DNA of 64,000 nt from Prevotella sp. oral taxon 299 str. F0039 (GTDB lineage: Bacteria > Bacteroidota > Bacteroidia > Bacteroidales > Bacteroidaceae). A model generated the notes under the pieces. It was given only the letters and a program-made list of their open reading frames with translations, was not told where the DNA came from and did not search any database. Positions 34,924-42,751 of the stretch are shown here, one piece after another. Numbering within the stretch: position 1 is the first letter of the stretch; each line of letters opens with the position of its first letter. The position numbers were made by a program, and so were the translations under genes. The DNA lies in assembly GCF_000163055.2 (NCBI RefSeq), contig NC_022124.1, positions 620,001 through 684,000 of the forward strand, read 5' to 3'.

Positions 34924-35916
34924 ATGAGTTTTTTAACAAACGAAAAATTAGTCATTGTTGGCGCAGCTGGCATGATCGGTTCAAACATGGTTCAAACAGC
35001 ATTAACAATGCGTTTGACAAGCGAAATCTGTCTATATGATGTGTTCTCACCAGAAGGTGTAGCAGAAGAAATGCGTCAAAGTGGTTTCGATGACGTAAAG
35101 ATCACTGCAACAACTGATGTTAAAGAAGCATTTACTAATGCGAAATACATCATTTCTTCAGGTGGTGCTCCACGTAAAGCTGGTATGACTCGTGAAGACC
35201 TTTTGAAAGGAAACTGCGAAATTGCAGAAGGATTAGGTAAAAATATTAAAGAATATTGTCCTGACGTTAAGCACGTAGTTATTATCTTTAACCCTGCAGA
35301 CTTAACAGGTTTGGTAACTCTTCTTTATTCAGGTTTGAAACCATCTCAAGTAACTACACTTGCAGCTCTTGATACAACACGTCTTCAAAGCGCTCTTGCT
35401 AAGAAGTTTAACGTGATGCAAACAGAGATCAAGGATTGTGCAACATATGGTGGCCATGGTGAACAAATGGCTGTTTTTGGTTCTAAAGTAACTGTTGCGG
35501 GCAAGAAATTAACTGACATTATTGGTACTTCTGAATTCCCAACAGAAGAATGGGAAGCTATGAAGACAGCTGTTACACAAGGTGGTGCTAAGATTATTGA
35601 ATTGCGTGGACGCTCTTCTTTCCAAAGTCCTTCTTACCTTTCAGTTGAAATGATTCGTTCTGTTATGGGTGGTGACGCATTCCGTTTCCCTGTTGGAACA
35701 TATGTTTCTACAGATAAATACAACCACATTATGATGGCAATGGATACAACTCTTGACACAACTGGTGCTCACTACACAATGCCACAAGGTACTGCAGAAG
35801 AGCTTGCTAAGCTTGATGCTAGCTACGAACACTTGTGCAAGATGCGTGATGAGTTGGTTACATTGAACATTGTTCCTGCTATCTCTGAGTGGAATAAAAT
35901 TAATCCAAACCTATAA
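34924..35916 (+). CDS. mdh: Malate dehydrogenase (NAD)
   Basis: Interconverts malate and oxaloacetate, in this group mainly in the reductive direction toward succinate. The protein is 330 aa from the ATG giving MSFLTNEKLVIVGAAG. The nucleotide-binding loop is GAAGMIGS, with the acidic residue after strand 2 in YDVFSP. Substrate-binding arginines are near SGGAPRKAGMTRED, the catalytic His is in ATYGGHGEQM, and FNPADLTG is also present. An in-frame extension begins 27 codons upstream but crosses the promoter. Single-gene transcript. Confidence 0.95.
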   Translation: MSFLTNEKLVIVGAAGMIGSNMVQTALTMRLTSEICLYDVFSPEGVAEEMRQSGFDDVKITATTDVKEAFTNAKYIISSGGAPRKAGMTREDLLKGNCEIAEGLGKNIKEYCPDVKHVVIIFNPADLTGLVTLLYSGLKPSQVTTLAALDTTRLQSALAKKFNVMQTEIKDCATYGGHGEQMAVFGSKVTVAGKKLTDIIGTSEFPTEEWEAMKTAVTQGGAKIIELRGRSSFQSPSYLSVEMIRSVMGGDAFRFPVGTYVSTDKYNHIMMAMDTTLDTTGAHYTMPQGTAEELAKLDASYEHLCKMRDELVTLNIVPAISEWNKINPNL

Positions 35917-36010
35917 TATATAAATAGGTGAAGGGATGACCCCCCTATTATTTACAAGAAAACTTGTGGGGGGCTTAAGAAAAACGTGAAATCAACGATT
36001 TCTCAATAAT

Positions 36011-36052
36011 AGAAGGTGTATCTCTAATGCGAGATACACCTTCTTCGTCTTT
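36011..36052 (+). terminator. Terminator after mdh
   Basis: Perfect 14-base stem AGAAGGTGTATCTC/GAGATACACCTTCT with a six-base loop, followed by TCGTCTTTTTTT. A C6...G6 potential stem lies just before it. From here to the rpsU promoter I see nothing else. Confidence 0.85.
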
Positions 36053-36231
36053 TTTTATGAGGATAATCACTTTGAAAGAGAAAAACAAGAGCACTATGGG
36101 AAGGAAAGAATAATTTATCAAGAGAATCTTTTTATAGTTTAAGTTGTATCCGTCAAACTAATAAAATCCTAAAAATAAGTCGATTATGAGAAAAAAATAC
36201 AAGAAAAGTTGTGGGAATAATAAATATAATG

Positions 36232-36239
36232 TAATTTTG
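36232..36239 (+). promoter_or_regulatory. -7 element of rpsU
   Basis: TAATTTTG, 70 bases before the rpsU ATG. Confidence 0.7.
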
Positions 36240-36309
36240 CAGACGCATAATGGGGATATTATGTCCTTATGTGTATAAGTTTAACTATTTAAAAATTTAA
36301 AACTAAAAC

Positions 36310-36501
36310 ATGATTATTGTACCAGTTAAAGATGGCGAAAACATCGAAAGAGCTTTAAAGAAGTTCAAGAGAAAATTTGAAAAAACCGGAGTTGTTAAAG
36401 AGTTGCGTATGCGTCAACAATATAACAAGCCTTCTGTTTTAAAGCGTCTTAGAATGGAACACGCTGTTTATGTACAAAAACTACGTGCAAACGAAGAATA
36501 A
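36310..36501 (+). CDS. rpsU: 30S ribosomal protein S21
   Basis: A 63-residue basic protein with the family pattern MIIVPVKDGENIERALKKFK and RKFEKTGVVKELRMRQQY. It sits near the anti-Shine-Dalgarno 3' end of 16S rRNA. Length and sequence are normal for Bacteroidota. It is followed after about 80 bases by a tyrosine recombinase and hpf in the same direction, so they may share a transcript. Confidence 0.97.
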   Translation: MIIVPVKDGENIERALKKFKRKFEKTGVVKELRMRQQYNKPSVLKRLRMEHAVYVQKLRANEE

Positions 36502-36581
36502 AACGTAGTACATTTTTGGTAGTTTCAATAAAATTCCGTATATTCGCAAGTGAAACATCAGAGTGATGCGTGGTAGAATAT

Positions 36582-37475
36582 ATGATAATTGACGAGTTCT
36601 TGAACTATCTTAAATACGAGAAACGAAGATCTTTACTTACTGTAGAGAGTTATTCGGAAGACTTAAAGGCTTTTCAATCGTATTTTACAAATTTAGATAG
36701 TCTGCTCTCTTGGGAGACAATAACAGCTAATGATGTTCGTTCTTGGATAGAGAGTATGATGGATAAAGGAAACACTGCCACTACAATCAATCGACGGTTG
36801 AGTGCATTGCGTTCCTTTTATCGTTTTGCAAGATTACGTCTTGCATACGAGAAAGATCCAGCAAAGAATGTTATAGGGCCGAAGAAGCAAAAGCTATTGC
36901 CGCAGTTTCTGAAAGAAGTTGAAATGGAACGACTTTTAGATGATGTGTTGCAGGGAGATGACTTCGAAAGTGTTCGTGATAGGATAATTATCTTACTATT
37001 TTATGAAACGGGTGTCCGTTTGTCGGAACTAACTGCACTAAATTGTTGCGATATTGATTTGATGCAACGTCAGATTAAGGTGACGGGAAAGCGTAACAAA
37101 CAACGGATTGTCCCCTTTGGAGAAAAGCTGAGTCTAGAGTTGCGTGCTTATATATTAATAAGAGGTGAAAGAGAAAATATAGTAGATGATGCTTTGTTTG
37201 TGTCAAATAAAGGTTCTCGAATGCCATCTACGACAATTCGTCGAAGGGTGGAACATTATCTCTCTCAGGTTTCGACTCTGAAAAAACGTTCTCCACACGT
37301 TCTTCGCCATACTTTTGCTACCGTAATGCTAAATAATGACGCAGATATTGAAAGCGTGAGGCATTTATTGGGGCATGAGAGCTTGAAGGCAACTGAGGTT
37401 TATACTCATACGACTTTCGAACATTTGAAAAAAGTCTATAGTAAGGCTCATCCTAGATCTAGCCGTAAAAAATAA
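36582..37475 (+). CDS. Tyrosine recombinase, XerC/XerD type
   Basis: Resolves chromosome dimers if it is the housekeeping enzyme. From the ATG (MIIDEFLNYLKYEKRRSLLT) it has 297 residues, the XerC/D length; a GTG four codons earlier is possible. The N-terminal SAM-like core-binding domain includes SYSEDLKAFQSYF and TINRRLSALRSFYRF. The catalytic residues are Arg in YETGVRLSELTAL, Lys in VTGKRNKQR, HVLRHTFAT (His-x2-Arg), the second His in LLGHESL, and Tyr in TEVYTH. It lies 16 bases upstream of hpf. Which of XerC or XerD it is cannot be settled here; no integrase context (attachment sites, mobile genes) is present. Confidence 0.9.
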   Translation: MIIDEFLNYLKYEKRRSLLTVESYSEDLKAFQSYFTNLDSLLSWETITANDVRSWIESMMDKGNTATTINRRLSALRSFYRFARLRLAYEKDPAKNVIGPKKQKLLPQFLKEVEMERLLDDVLQGDDFESVRDRIIILLFYETGVRLSELTALNCCDIDLMQRQIKVTGKRNKQRIVPFGEKLSLELRAYILIRGERENIVDDALFVSNKGSRMPSTTIRRRVEHYLSQVSTLKKRSPHVLRHTFATVMLNNDADIESVRHLLGHESLKATEVYTHTTFEHLKKVYSKAHPRSSRKK

Positions 37476-37491
37476 AAGAAAGGAACGAATT

Positions 37492-37791
37492 ATGGAACTT
37501 AGAATTAAATCAATTCATTTTGATGCTACTGACAAGTTAGAAACTTTTATCGAAAAGAAGGTTTTAAAATTAGAAAAATCTTTTGAAGATATAACGAAAG
37601 TAGAGGTGCAATTAAAGGTAGTAAAACCTGCAACGGCATTGAATAAAGAAACGAGTCTTAATGTAAATGTACCTGGAGAGGCTATTTATGTGGCAAAAAC
37701 TTGTGATACATTTGAAGAGGGAATCGATCAATGTATAGATGCGTTAAAGGTGAAGTTGACCAAATACAAAGAAAAATCAAGAAATAAATAA
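37492..37791 (+). CDS. hpf: Ribosome hibernation-promoting factor (HPF/RaiA family)
   Basis: A 99-residue short-form HPF/YfiA protein that stabilises inactive ribosomes. It begins MELRIKSIHFDATDKLETFIEKKV, with the beta-alpha-beta-beta-beta-alpha pattern of the family, and lacks the C-terminal dimerisation domain of long HPF. It lies directly after the recombinase gene and shortly before the tRNA cluster promoter. Confidence 0.9.
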   Translation: MELRIKSIHFDATDKLETFIEKKVLKLEKSFEDITKVEVQLKVVKPATALNKETSLNVNVPGEAIYVAKTCDTFEEGIDQCIDALKVKLTKYKEKSRNK

Positions 37792-37808
37792 AAAAAAGTC
37801 CGAAAAGT

Positions 37809-37839
37809 TTTGGATATTAAAAATAAAGTTATACCTTTG
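37809..37839 (+). promoter_or_regulatory. Promoter of the tRNA-tuf cluster
   Basis: TTTG, 19 bases, TACCTTTG: a canonical -33/-7 pair about 50 bases before tRNA-Thr. It probably drives four tRNAs and tuf. Confidence 0.8.
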
Positions 37840-37891
37840 CAGACGTTTTACAGCGAGTAGTAAATAAGCTGCCTAGCGGCTGCAAAGATTT

Positions 37892-37965
37892 GCCTCTTTA
37901 GCTCAGTTGGCCAGAGCACGTGATTTGTAATCTCGGGGTCGTTGGTTCGAATCCGACAAGAGGCT
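37892..37965 (+). tRNA. tRNA-Thr (anticodon TGT)
   Basis: Acceptor GCCTCTT/AAGAGGC with discriminator T, D-arm GCTC...GAGC, anticodon loop TTTGTAA, T-arm GTTGG/CCGAC. The anticodon stem CGTGA/TCTCG has a central T-T mismatch. Confidence 0.93.
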
Positions 37966-37995
37966 CAAAATTTACTAACGTAAACTAAACGAATA

Positions 37996-38078
37996 GGGTA
38001 GTTACCAGAGTGGCCAAATGGGGCAGACTGTAAATCTGCTGTCTTTCGACTTCGGTGGTTCGAATCCATCACTACCCA
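37996..38078 (+). tRNA. tRNA-Tyr (anticodon GTA)
   Basis: Class II tRNA of 83 bases with a long variable arm. Acceptor GGGTAGT/ACTACCC, anticodon stem GCAGA/TCTGC around loop CTGTAAA (anticodon GTA), discriminator A. Confidence 0.95.
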
Positions 38079-38095
38079 CTTCAGTATAATAAATT

Positions 38096-38168
38096 GCGGA
38101 AATAGCTCAGTTGATAGAGCACTAGCCTTCCAAGCTGGGGGTCGCGGGTTTGAGCCCCGTTTTCCGCT
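38096..38168 (+). tRNA. tRNA-Gly (anticodon TCC)
   Basis: Acceptor GCGGAAA/TTTCCGC, anticodon stem CTAGC/GCTGG around loop CTTCCAA (anticodon TCC), T-arm CGGG...CCCG, discriminator T. Confidence 0.94.
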
Positions 38169-38173
38169 CTTAT

Positions 38174-38245
<72 letters not shown>

Positions 38246-38331
38246 CTACTTCTTAACTTCTTTTGTGGAGAGACAGAAGAAAAACAATAATAATAGATTA
38301 TTCAATTACATAATAAAAAGAAAATTAAGCT

Positions 38332-39522
38332 ATGGCTAAAGAGAAATTCGAGCGTACCAAACCGCACGTTAACGTTGGTACAATTGGTCACGTAGACCAC
38401 GGTAAGACAACTTTGACTGCAGCCATCTCTAAGGTGTTGCACGAAAAAGGTTTTGGTTCTGAAGAAGCTAAATCATTTGATCAAATTGATAACGCTCCAG
38501 AAGAAAAAGAACGTGGTATTACTATTAACTCTGCTCACATTGAGTATGAAACAGCTAATCGTCACTATGCACACGTTGACTGTCCTGGACACGCTGACTA
38601 TGTGAAAAACATGGTAACTGGTGCTGCTCAGATGGATGGTGCTATTCTTGTTGTAGCTGCAACTGATGGTCCTATGCCTCAAACTCGTGAGCACGTTCTT
38701 CTTGCTCGTCAGGTAAACGTTCCTCGTTTGGTTGTTTTCTTGAACAAGTGCGACATGGTTGATGATGCAGAAATGCTAGACCTAGTTGAAATGGAAGTTC
38801 ATGAAATTCTTGAACAATACGAATATGAAGAAGATACTCCTATCGTTCGTGGTTCTGCTCTAGGTGGTTTGAATGGCGTTGATAAGTGGGTTGAAAAGAT
38901 CGTGGAATTGATGGATACTGTTGATACATGGATTCAAGAGCCTCCACGTGATATGGATAAACCATTCTTGATGCCTATCGAAGACGTGTTCTCAATCACA
39001 GGTCGTGGTACTGTTGCTACTGGTCGTGTTGAAACCGGTCGTGTTAAAGTAGGTGATGAAGTTGAACTTCTAGGTCTTGGTGAAGATAAGAAATGCGTTG
39101 TAACAGGTGTTGAAATGTTCCGCAAGCTTCTTGATGAAGGTGTTGCTGGTGATAACGTAGGTTTGTTACTTCGTGGTATTGATAAGAACGAAATCAAACG
39201 TGGTATGGTTCTTTGTCACCCAGGTCAGATTAAACCTCATAAGAAATTTAAGGCTTCAGTTTACGTATTGAAGAAAGAAGAAGGCGGACGTCATACTCCA
39301 TTCGGAAACAAATACCGTCCTCAATTCTACTTACGTACTATGGACTGTACAGGTGAAATCACATTGCCAGAGGGTGTAGAAATGGTTATGCCTGGTGATA
39401 ACGTTGAGATCACTGTAGAACTAATCTATGCTGTAGCATTGAACGTAGGTCTTCGTTTCGCTATTCGTGAAGGTGGACGTACAGTAGGTTCTGGTCAGAT
39501 TACACAAATCCTTGAAGACTAA
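38332..39522 (+). CDS. tuf: Elongation factor Tu
   Basis: Delivers aminoacyl-tRNA to the ribosome. The protein is 396 aa. The GTPase motifs are in order: G1 GHVDHGKT (residues 19-26), G2 RGITI, G3 DCPGHADY, G4 NKCD, G5 SAL. Domains II and III follow to the terminal [12 protein letters not shown]. It lies downstream of four tRNAs from one promoter, a classic tRNA-tufB layout. Codon use looks biased toward the favoured set of highly expressed genes (CGT, GGT). Confidence 0.99.
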   Translation: MAKEKFERTKPHVNVGTIGHVDHGKTTLTAAISKVLHEKGFGSEEAKSFDQIDNAPEEKERGITINSAHIEYETANRHYAHVDCPGHADYVKNMVTGAAQMDGAILVVAATDGPMPQTREHVLLARQVNVPRLVVFLNKCDMVDDAEMLDLVEMEVHEILEQYEYEEDTPIVRGSALGGLNGVDKWVEKIVELMDTVDTWIQEPPRDMDKPFLMPIEDVFSITGRGTVATGRVETGRVKVGDEVELLGLGEDKKCVVTGVEMFRKLLDEGVAGDNVGLLLRGIDKNEIKRGMVLCHPGQIKPHKKFKASVYVLKKEEGGRHTPFGNKYRPQFYLRTMDCTGEITLPEGVEMVMPGDNVEITVELIYAVALNVGLRFAIREGGRTVGSGQITQILED

Positions 39523-39542
39523 TATTTAAGGATTAAATATAT

Positions 39543-39586
39543 TAAGATTCCTGTTTTGCACAGTTTCTGCTAGCAGGAATCTTATT
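39543..39586 (+). terminator. Hairpin between tuf and tRNA-Trp
   Basis: Stem AAGATTCCTG/CAGGAATCTT with a 20-base loop, followed by ATTTT. It may be a terminator, an attenuator or a processing site, since tRNA-Trp starts within ten bases and no clear promoter lies between. Confidence 0.6.
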
Positions 39587-39588
39587 TT

Positions 39589-39661
39589 ACGGGTTTAGCT
39601 CAGTTGGTAGAGCACTGGTCTCCAAAACCAGGTGTCGAGAGTTCGAGTCTTTCAACCCGTG
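39589..39661 (+). tRNA. tRNA-Trp (anticodon CCA)
   Basis: Acceptor ACGGGTT/AACCCGT, anticodon stem CTGGT/ACCAG around loop CTCCAAA (anticodon CCA), discriminator G. CCA is not encoded. Confidence 0.95.
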
Positions 39662-39679
39662 CAAAAAAAAGAAGATAAT

Positions 39680-39871
39680 ATGTTCAATAAGATAGTAAAT
39701 TATTGCAAGACTAGTTATGACGAACTTGCGCATAAAACTACTTGGCCTACACGTGCTGAATTAACCCATAGTGCAATGGTTGTATTATCTGCTTCCCTTA
39801 TCATTGCATTGTTGGTTTTCTGTATGGATAGCGTGTTTAAGTTTGTAATGGGTACTATCTATCCCAATTAA
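39680..39871 (+). CDS. secE: Preprotein translocase subunit SecE
   Basis: A 63-residue single-span inner-membrane subunit that clamps SecY. It begins MFNKIVNYCKTSYDELAHKTTWPTRAE in two motif parts (the amphipathic YDELAHKTTWPT and the following TM VVLSASLIIALLVFCMDSVF). A longer in-frame reading would start inside tRNA-Trp and is rejected. It is followed 13 bases later by nusG. Confidence 0.95.
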   Translation: MFNKIVNYCKTSYDELAHKTTWPTRAELTHSAMVVLSASLIIALLVFCMDSVFKFVMGTIYPN

Positions 39872-39884
39872 TACCTATAAATAA

Positions 39885-40430
39885 ATGGCTGAAATTGGAA
39901 AGAATTGGTATGTGCTTCGTGCTGTAAGTGGTAAGGAAGCTAAGGTAAAAGAATATATCGAAGCTGAGATTAAACACAACACGTTGCTATCGTCGTATGT
40001 TTCTCAGGTTTTAATACCTCTAGAGAAGCATGCTTCTTTGCGTAATGGCAAAAGAGTAATTACGGAGAAGATAAGTCTTCCTGGTTACGTTTTTGTTGAA
40101 GCTGTTTTAAAAGGTGACGTAGCCCATACATTGAGATTTATTCCTAATGTGTTAGGGTTTTTAGGTGGTTTAGATAATCCTTCACCCGTTCCACAGGCGG
40201 AGATAAATCGCATGCTTGGCACAGCGGAAGAAACCGAAGTTGCGGATGAAATCAATATCCCTTACGAGGTGAATGAAACTGTAAAAGTTACCGATGGACC
40301 TTTTAGTGGATTCAGTGGAGTTATTGAAGAGGTTAACTCTGAAAAACACAAACTGAAAGTTATGGTTAAGATATTTGGCCGTAAAACACCATTAGAACTA
40401 AGTTTTATGCAAGTCGAGAAAGAGGGGTAA
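39885..40430 (+). CDS. nusG: Transcription termination/antitermination factor NusG
   Basis: A 181-residue RNA polymerase-associated factor. The N-terminal NGN domain starts [20 protein letters not shown] and has the usual LPGYVFVEA. The C-terminal KOW domain reads [20 protein letters not shown]. It is of standard length and in the standard secE-nusG-rplK order. Confidence 0.97.
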   Translation: MAEIGKNWYVLRAVSGKEAKVKEYIEAEIKHNTLLSSYVSQVLIPLEKHASLRNGKRVITEKISLPGYVFVEAVLKGDVAHTLRFIPNVLGFLGGLDNPSPVPQAEINRMLGTAEETEVADEINIPYEVNETVKVTDGPFSGFSGVIEEVNSEKHKLKVMVKIFGRKTPLELSFMQVEKEG

Positions 40431-40491
40431 CACATTGTTACGGATGTAATATCTCTTGAATAAATTAAATTTTAATATTAACAAAAAAGAA

Positions 40492-40932
40492 ATGGCTAAA
40501 GAAGTTGCTGGATTAATCAAATTACAGATTAAAGGTGGCGCAGCGAATCCTTCACCTCCAGTAGGACCTGCTCTAGGTTCTAAGGGTATCAATATTATGG
40601 GATTCTGCAAAGAGTTCAATGCCCGCACCCAGGATAAAGCAGGTAAAGTAATTCCTGTTGTTATCACTTACTATACTGATAAGTCATTCAGTTTTGAGCT
40701 TAAAACTCCTCCTGCTGCAGTTCAATTGAAAGAACTTGCTAAGGTAAAGAGTGGCTCTGCACAGCCTAATCGCCAAAAAGTTGCTTCGGTAACATGGGAG
40801 CAGGTGAAAGTAATTGCTGAAGATAAAATGAAAGACTTAAACTGTTTTACAGTAGAGTCTGCAATGAAACTTATAGCAGGTACAGCAAGAAGTATGGGTA
40901 TCACTGTAAACGGGGACTTCCCTGGTAAATAA
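40492..40932 (+). CDS. rplK: 50S ribosomal protein L11
   Basis: A 146-residue protein binding the GTPase-associated region of 23S rRNA. I chose the ATG giving [20 protein letters not shown]; the twelve extra codons upstream are not protein-like. The family signature [20 protein letters not shown] follows in shortened form ([17 protein letters not shown]), and the C-terminal domain ends [11 protein letters not shown]. Confidence 0.98.
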   Translation: MAKEVAGLIKLQIKGGAANPSPPVGPALGSKGINIMGFCKEFNARTQDKAGKVIPVVITYYTDKSFSFELKTPPAAVQLKELAKVKSGSAQPNRQKVASVTWEQVKVIAEDKMKDLNCFTVESAMKLIAGTARSMGITVNGDFPGK

Positions 40933-40954
40933 TTTATAACTTCAATTTAAGAAA

Positions 40955-41647
40955 ATGAGTAAACTGACAAAAAATCAAAAATCAGTAGCTGATAAAGTTG
41001 AAGCAGGGAAAGTATACACTCTAAAAGAAGCATCAGAGTTAGTAAAGGAAATTACAACCACTAAGTTTGAAGCATCTTTGGATATCGATGTACGTTTAGG
41101 AGTAGATCCACGTAAGGCGAATCAAATGGTTCGTGGCGTTGTTACTCTTCCTAATGGTACAGGTAAAACAACACGTGTATTGGTTCTCTGTACTCCAGAT
41201 CAAGAATCTGCAGCTAAAGAAGCTGGAGCTGATTATGTTGGTCTTGATGAATATATCACAAAGATCAATGGAGGCTGGACAGATGTTGATGTAATTATTA
41301 CAATGCCATCATGTATGGGTAAGGTTGGTCCTTTAGGTCGTGTTTTAGGTCCTCGTGGATTGATGCCAAACCCAAAGAGTGGTACTGTTACAATGGATGT
41401 AGCTAAGGCTGTTAAAGATGTAAAGTCTGGTAAGATTGATTTTAAAGTTGATAAGGCTGGAATTATCCATACTTCAATTGGTAAGGTTACTTTCACACCT
41501 GATCAAATTTATCAGAATGCAAAAGAATTTATTGCTACTGTTATCAAACTTAAGCCTGCTGCTGCTAAAGGTACATATATCAAGAGTATCTTTATTTCAA
41601 GCACAATGAGTAAGGGTATCAAGATTGATCCTAAATCAGTTGAATAA
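40955..41647 (+). CDS. rplA: 50S ribosomal protein L1
   Basis: A 230-residue L1-stalk protein. Recognisable segments are [28 protein letters not shown], and [20 protein letters not shown]. In many bacteria L1 represses the L11 operon by binding its leader mRNA; whether that holds here cannot be seen. 22 bases separate it from rplK. Confidence 0.98.
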   Translation: MSKLTKNQKSVADKVEAGKVYTLKEASELVKEITTTKFEASLDIDVRLGVDPRKANQMVRGVVTLPNGTGKTTRVLVLCTPDQESAAKEAGADYVGLDEYITKINGGWTDVDVIITMPSCMGKVGPLGRVLGPRGLMPNPKSGTVTMDVAKAVKDVKSGKIDFKVDKAGIIHTSIGKVTFTPDQIYQNAKEFIATVIKLKPAAAKGTYIKSIFISSTMSKGIKIDPKSVE

Positions 41648-41665
41648 CTCTAAAAGTTTTGTACA

Positions 41666-42184
41666 ATGAAGAAAGAAGTAAAAGATACTATAATCGTTGA
41701 GTTAGGCGAGAAGCTTAAGTCTTATCCACATTTCTACCTTGTAGATGTTACAGGGTTGAATGCTGAGACAACAAGTGAATTGCGTCGTAAGTGCTTCAAG
41801 AATGAAATTAAGATGCTTGTTATAAAGAACACTCTTTTGCACAAGGCATTTGAAGCATCTGAGATTGATTTTGAACCTTTGTATGATTGTTTAACAGGTA
41901 ATACTGCTGTGTTGTTCACAAATACAGCGAACAGTCCTGCAAAATTATTGAAAGAGTATACAAAGCAAGGTGTTCCTTCTCTTAAAGCTGCATACGCAGA
42001 AGAGAGCTTATACGTAGGAGCAGACAAGCTTGAAGAACTTGTTTCAATTAAGAGCAAGAATGAAGTTATTGCTGAGATCGTTGCTTTGTTGCAATCTCCT
42101 GCAAAGAACGTCATTTCAGCTTTACAATCAGGTGGCAACACAATCCATGGAGTTTTAAAAACTTTAGGAGAGCGTCCTGAATAA
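41666..42184 (+). CDS. rplJ: 50S ribosomal protein L10
   Basis: The 172-residue base of the L10-L12 stalk. Recognisable are YLVDVTGLNAETTSELRRKC and the L12-binding C-terminal helix. It lies 18 bases after rplA. Confidence 0.97.
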   Translation: MKKEVKDTIIVELGEKLKSYPHFYLVDVTGLNAETTSELRRKCFKNEIKMLVIKNTLLHKAFEASEIDFEPLYDCLTGNTAVLFTNTANSPAKLLKEYTKQGVPSLKAAYAEESLYVGADKLEELVSIKSKNEVIAEIVALLQSPAKNVISALQSGGNTIHGVLKTLGERPE

Positions 42185-42231
42185 GATAATAAATTAATAC
42201 AATAACGAAATAATTAAAAAAATAAAATAAG

Positions 42232-42609
42232 ATGGCAGATATTAAAGCTATTGCTGAAGAATTAGTAAATTTGACAGTTAAAGAAGTAAATGAGTTAGCA
42301 ACTGTTCTTAAAGAAGAATATGGTATCGAACCTGCTGCAGCTGCTGTAGCTGTAGCTGCTGGTCCTGCTGCTGCTGGTGCAGCTGGTGGTGAAGAAAAGA
42401 CATCTTTCGATGTAGTTCTTACTGACGCTGGTGCTGCAAAACTACAAGTTGTTAAAGCAGTTAAGGAAGCTTGTGGCTTAGGTTTGAAAGAAGCTAAAGA
42501 TCTAGTTGATGGTGCTCCTGCAACAATCAAAGAAGGTCTTTCTAAAGACGAAGCTGAAAACTTGAAGAAAGCAATCGAAGAAGCTGGTGCTAAAGTAGAA
42601 TTAAAGTAA
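42232..42609 (+). CDS. rplL: 50S ribosomal protein L7/L12
   Basis: The 125-residue multimeric stalk protein that recruits translation factors. It has an N-terminal dimerisation helix, an Ala/Gly-rich hinge ([19 protein letters not shown]) and a C-terminal domain with [13 protein letters not shown] and KVELK at the end. It is followed by a hairpin region before rpoB. Confidence 0.98.
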   Translation: MADIKAIAEELVNLTVKEVNELATVLKEEYGIEPAAAAVAVAAGPAAAGAAGGEEKTSFDVVLTDAGAAKLQVVKAVKEACGLGLKEAKDLVDGAPATIKEGLSKDEAENLKKAIEEAGAKVELK

Positions 42610-42667
42610 TTTAATTCCCATCTAATTTGCAAAGACTTTGATGTCTTTTGCTAGATAAAACAATTAT

Positions 42668-42706
42668 GGTTAGAATTTACTAAGTAGGTGAATTCTAACC
42701 ATTTTG
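42668..42706 (+). terminator. Intercistronic hairpin between rplL and rpoB
   Basis: Perfect 10-base stem GGTTAGAATT/AATTCTAACC with a 13-base loop, followed by ATTTTGTG. A second small stem (GCAAAGAC/GTCTTTTGC region) lies 35 bases earlier. It looks like the partial attenuator known between these genes in other bacteria. Confidence 0.6.
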
Positions 42707-42751
42707 TGTCTTTAATGAAATTATTTTGTAGATAAATACATACAAATATTG

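Noticed and set aside
36570..37475. Tyrosine recombinase as a phage or island integrase
   Set aside because: Length and motifs fit XerC/D, neighbours are rpsU and hpf, and no direct repeats of the nearby tRNA 3' ends were seen.
39632..39679. Longer start for secE
   Set aside because: The extra 16 codons lie within the T-arm and acceptor of tRNA-Trp; the residues are unlike SecE.
42111..42632. Long open frame antisense to rplL, rich in Ala and Ser
   Set aside because: It is the mirror of the GC-rich Ala/Gly hinge codons of L7/L12; no promoter or family resemblance. Similar antisense frames over rplJ, rpoB, rpoC and the TonB receptor gene were rejected for the same reason.
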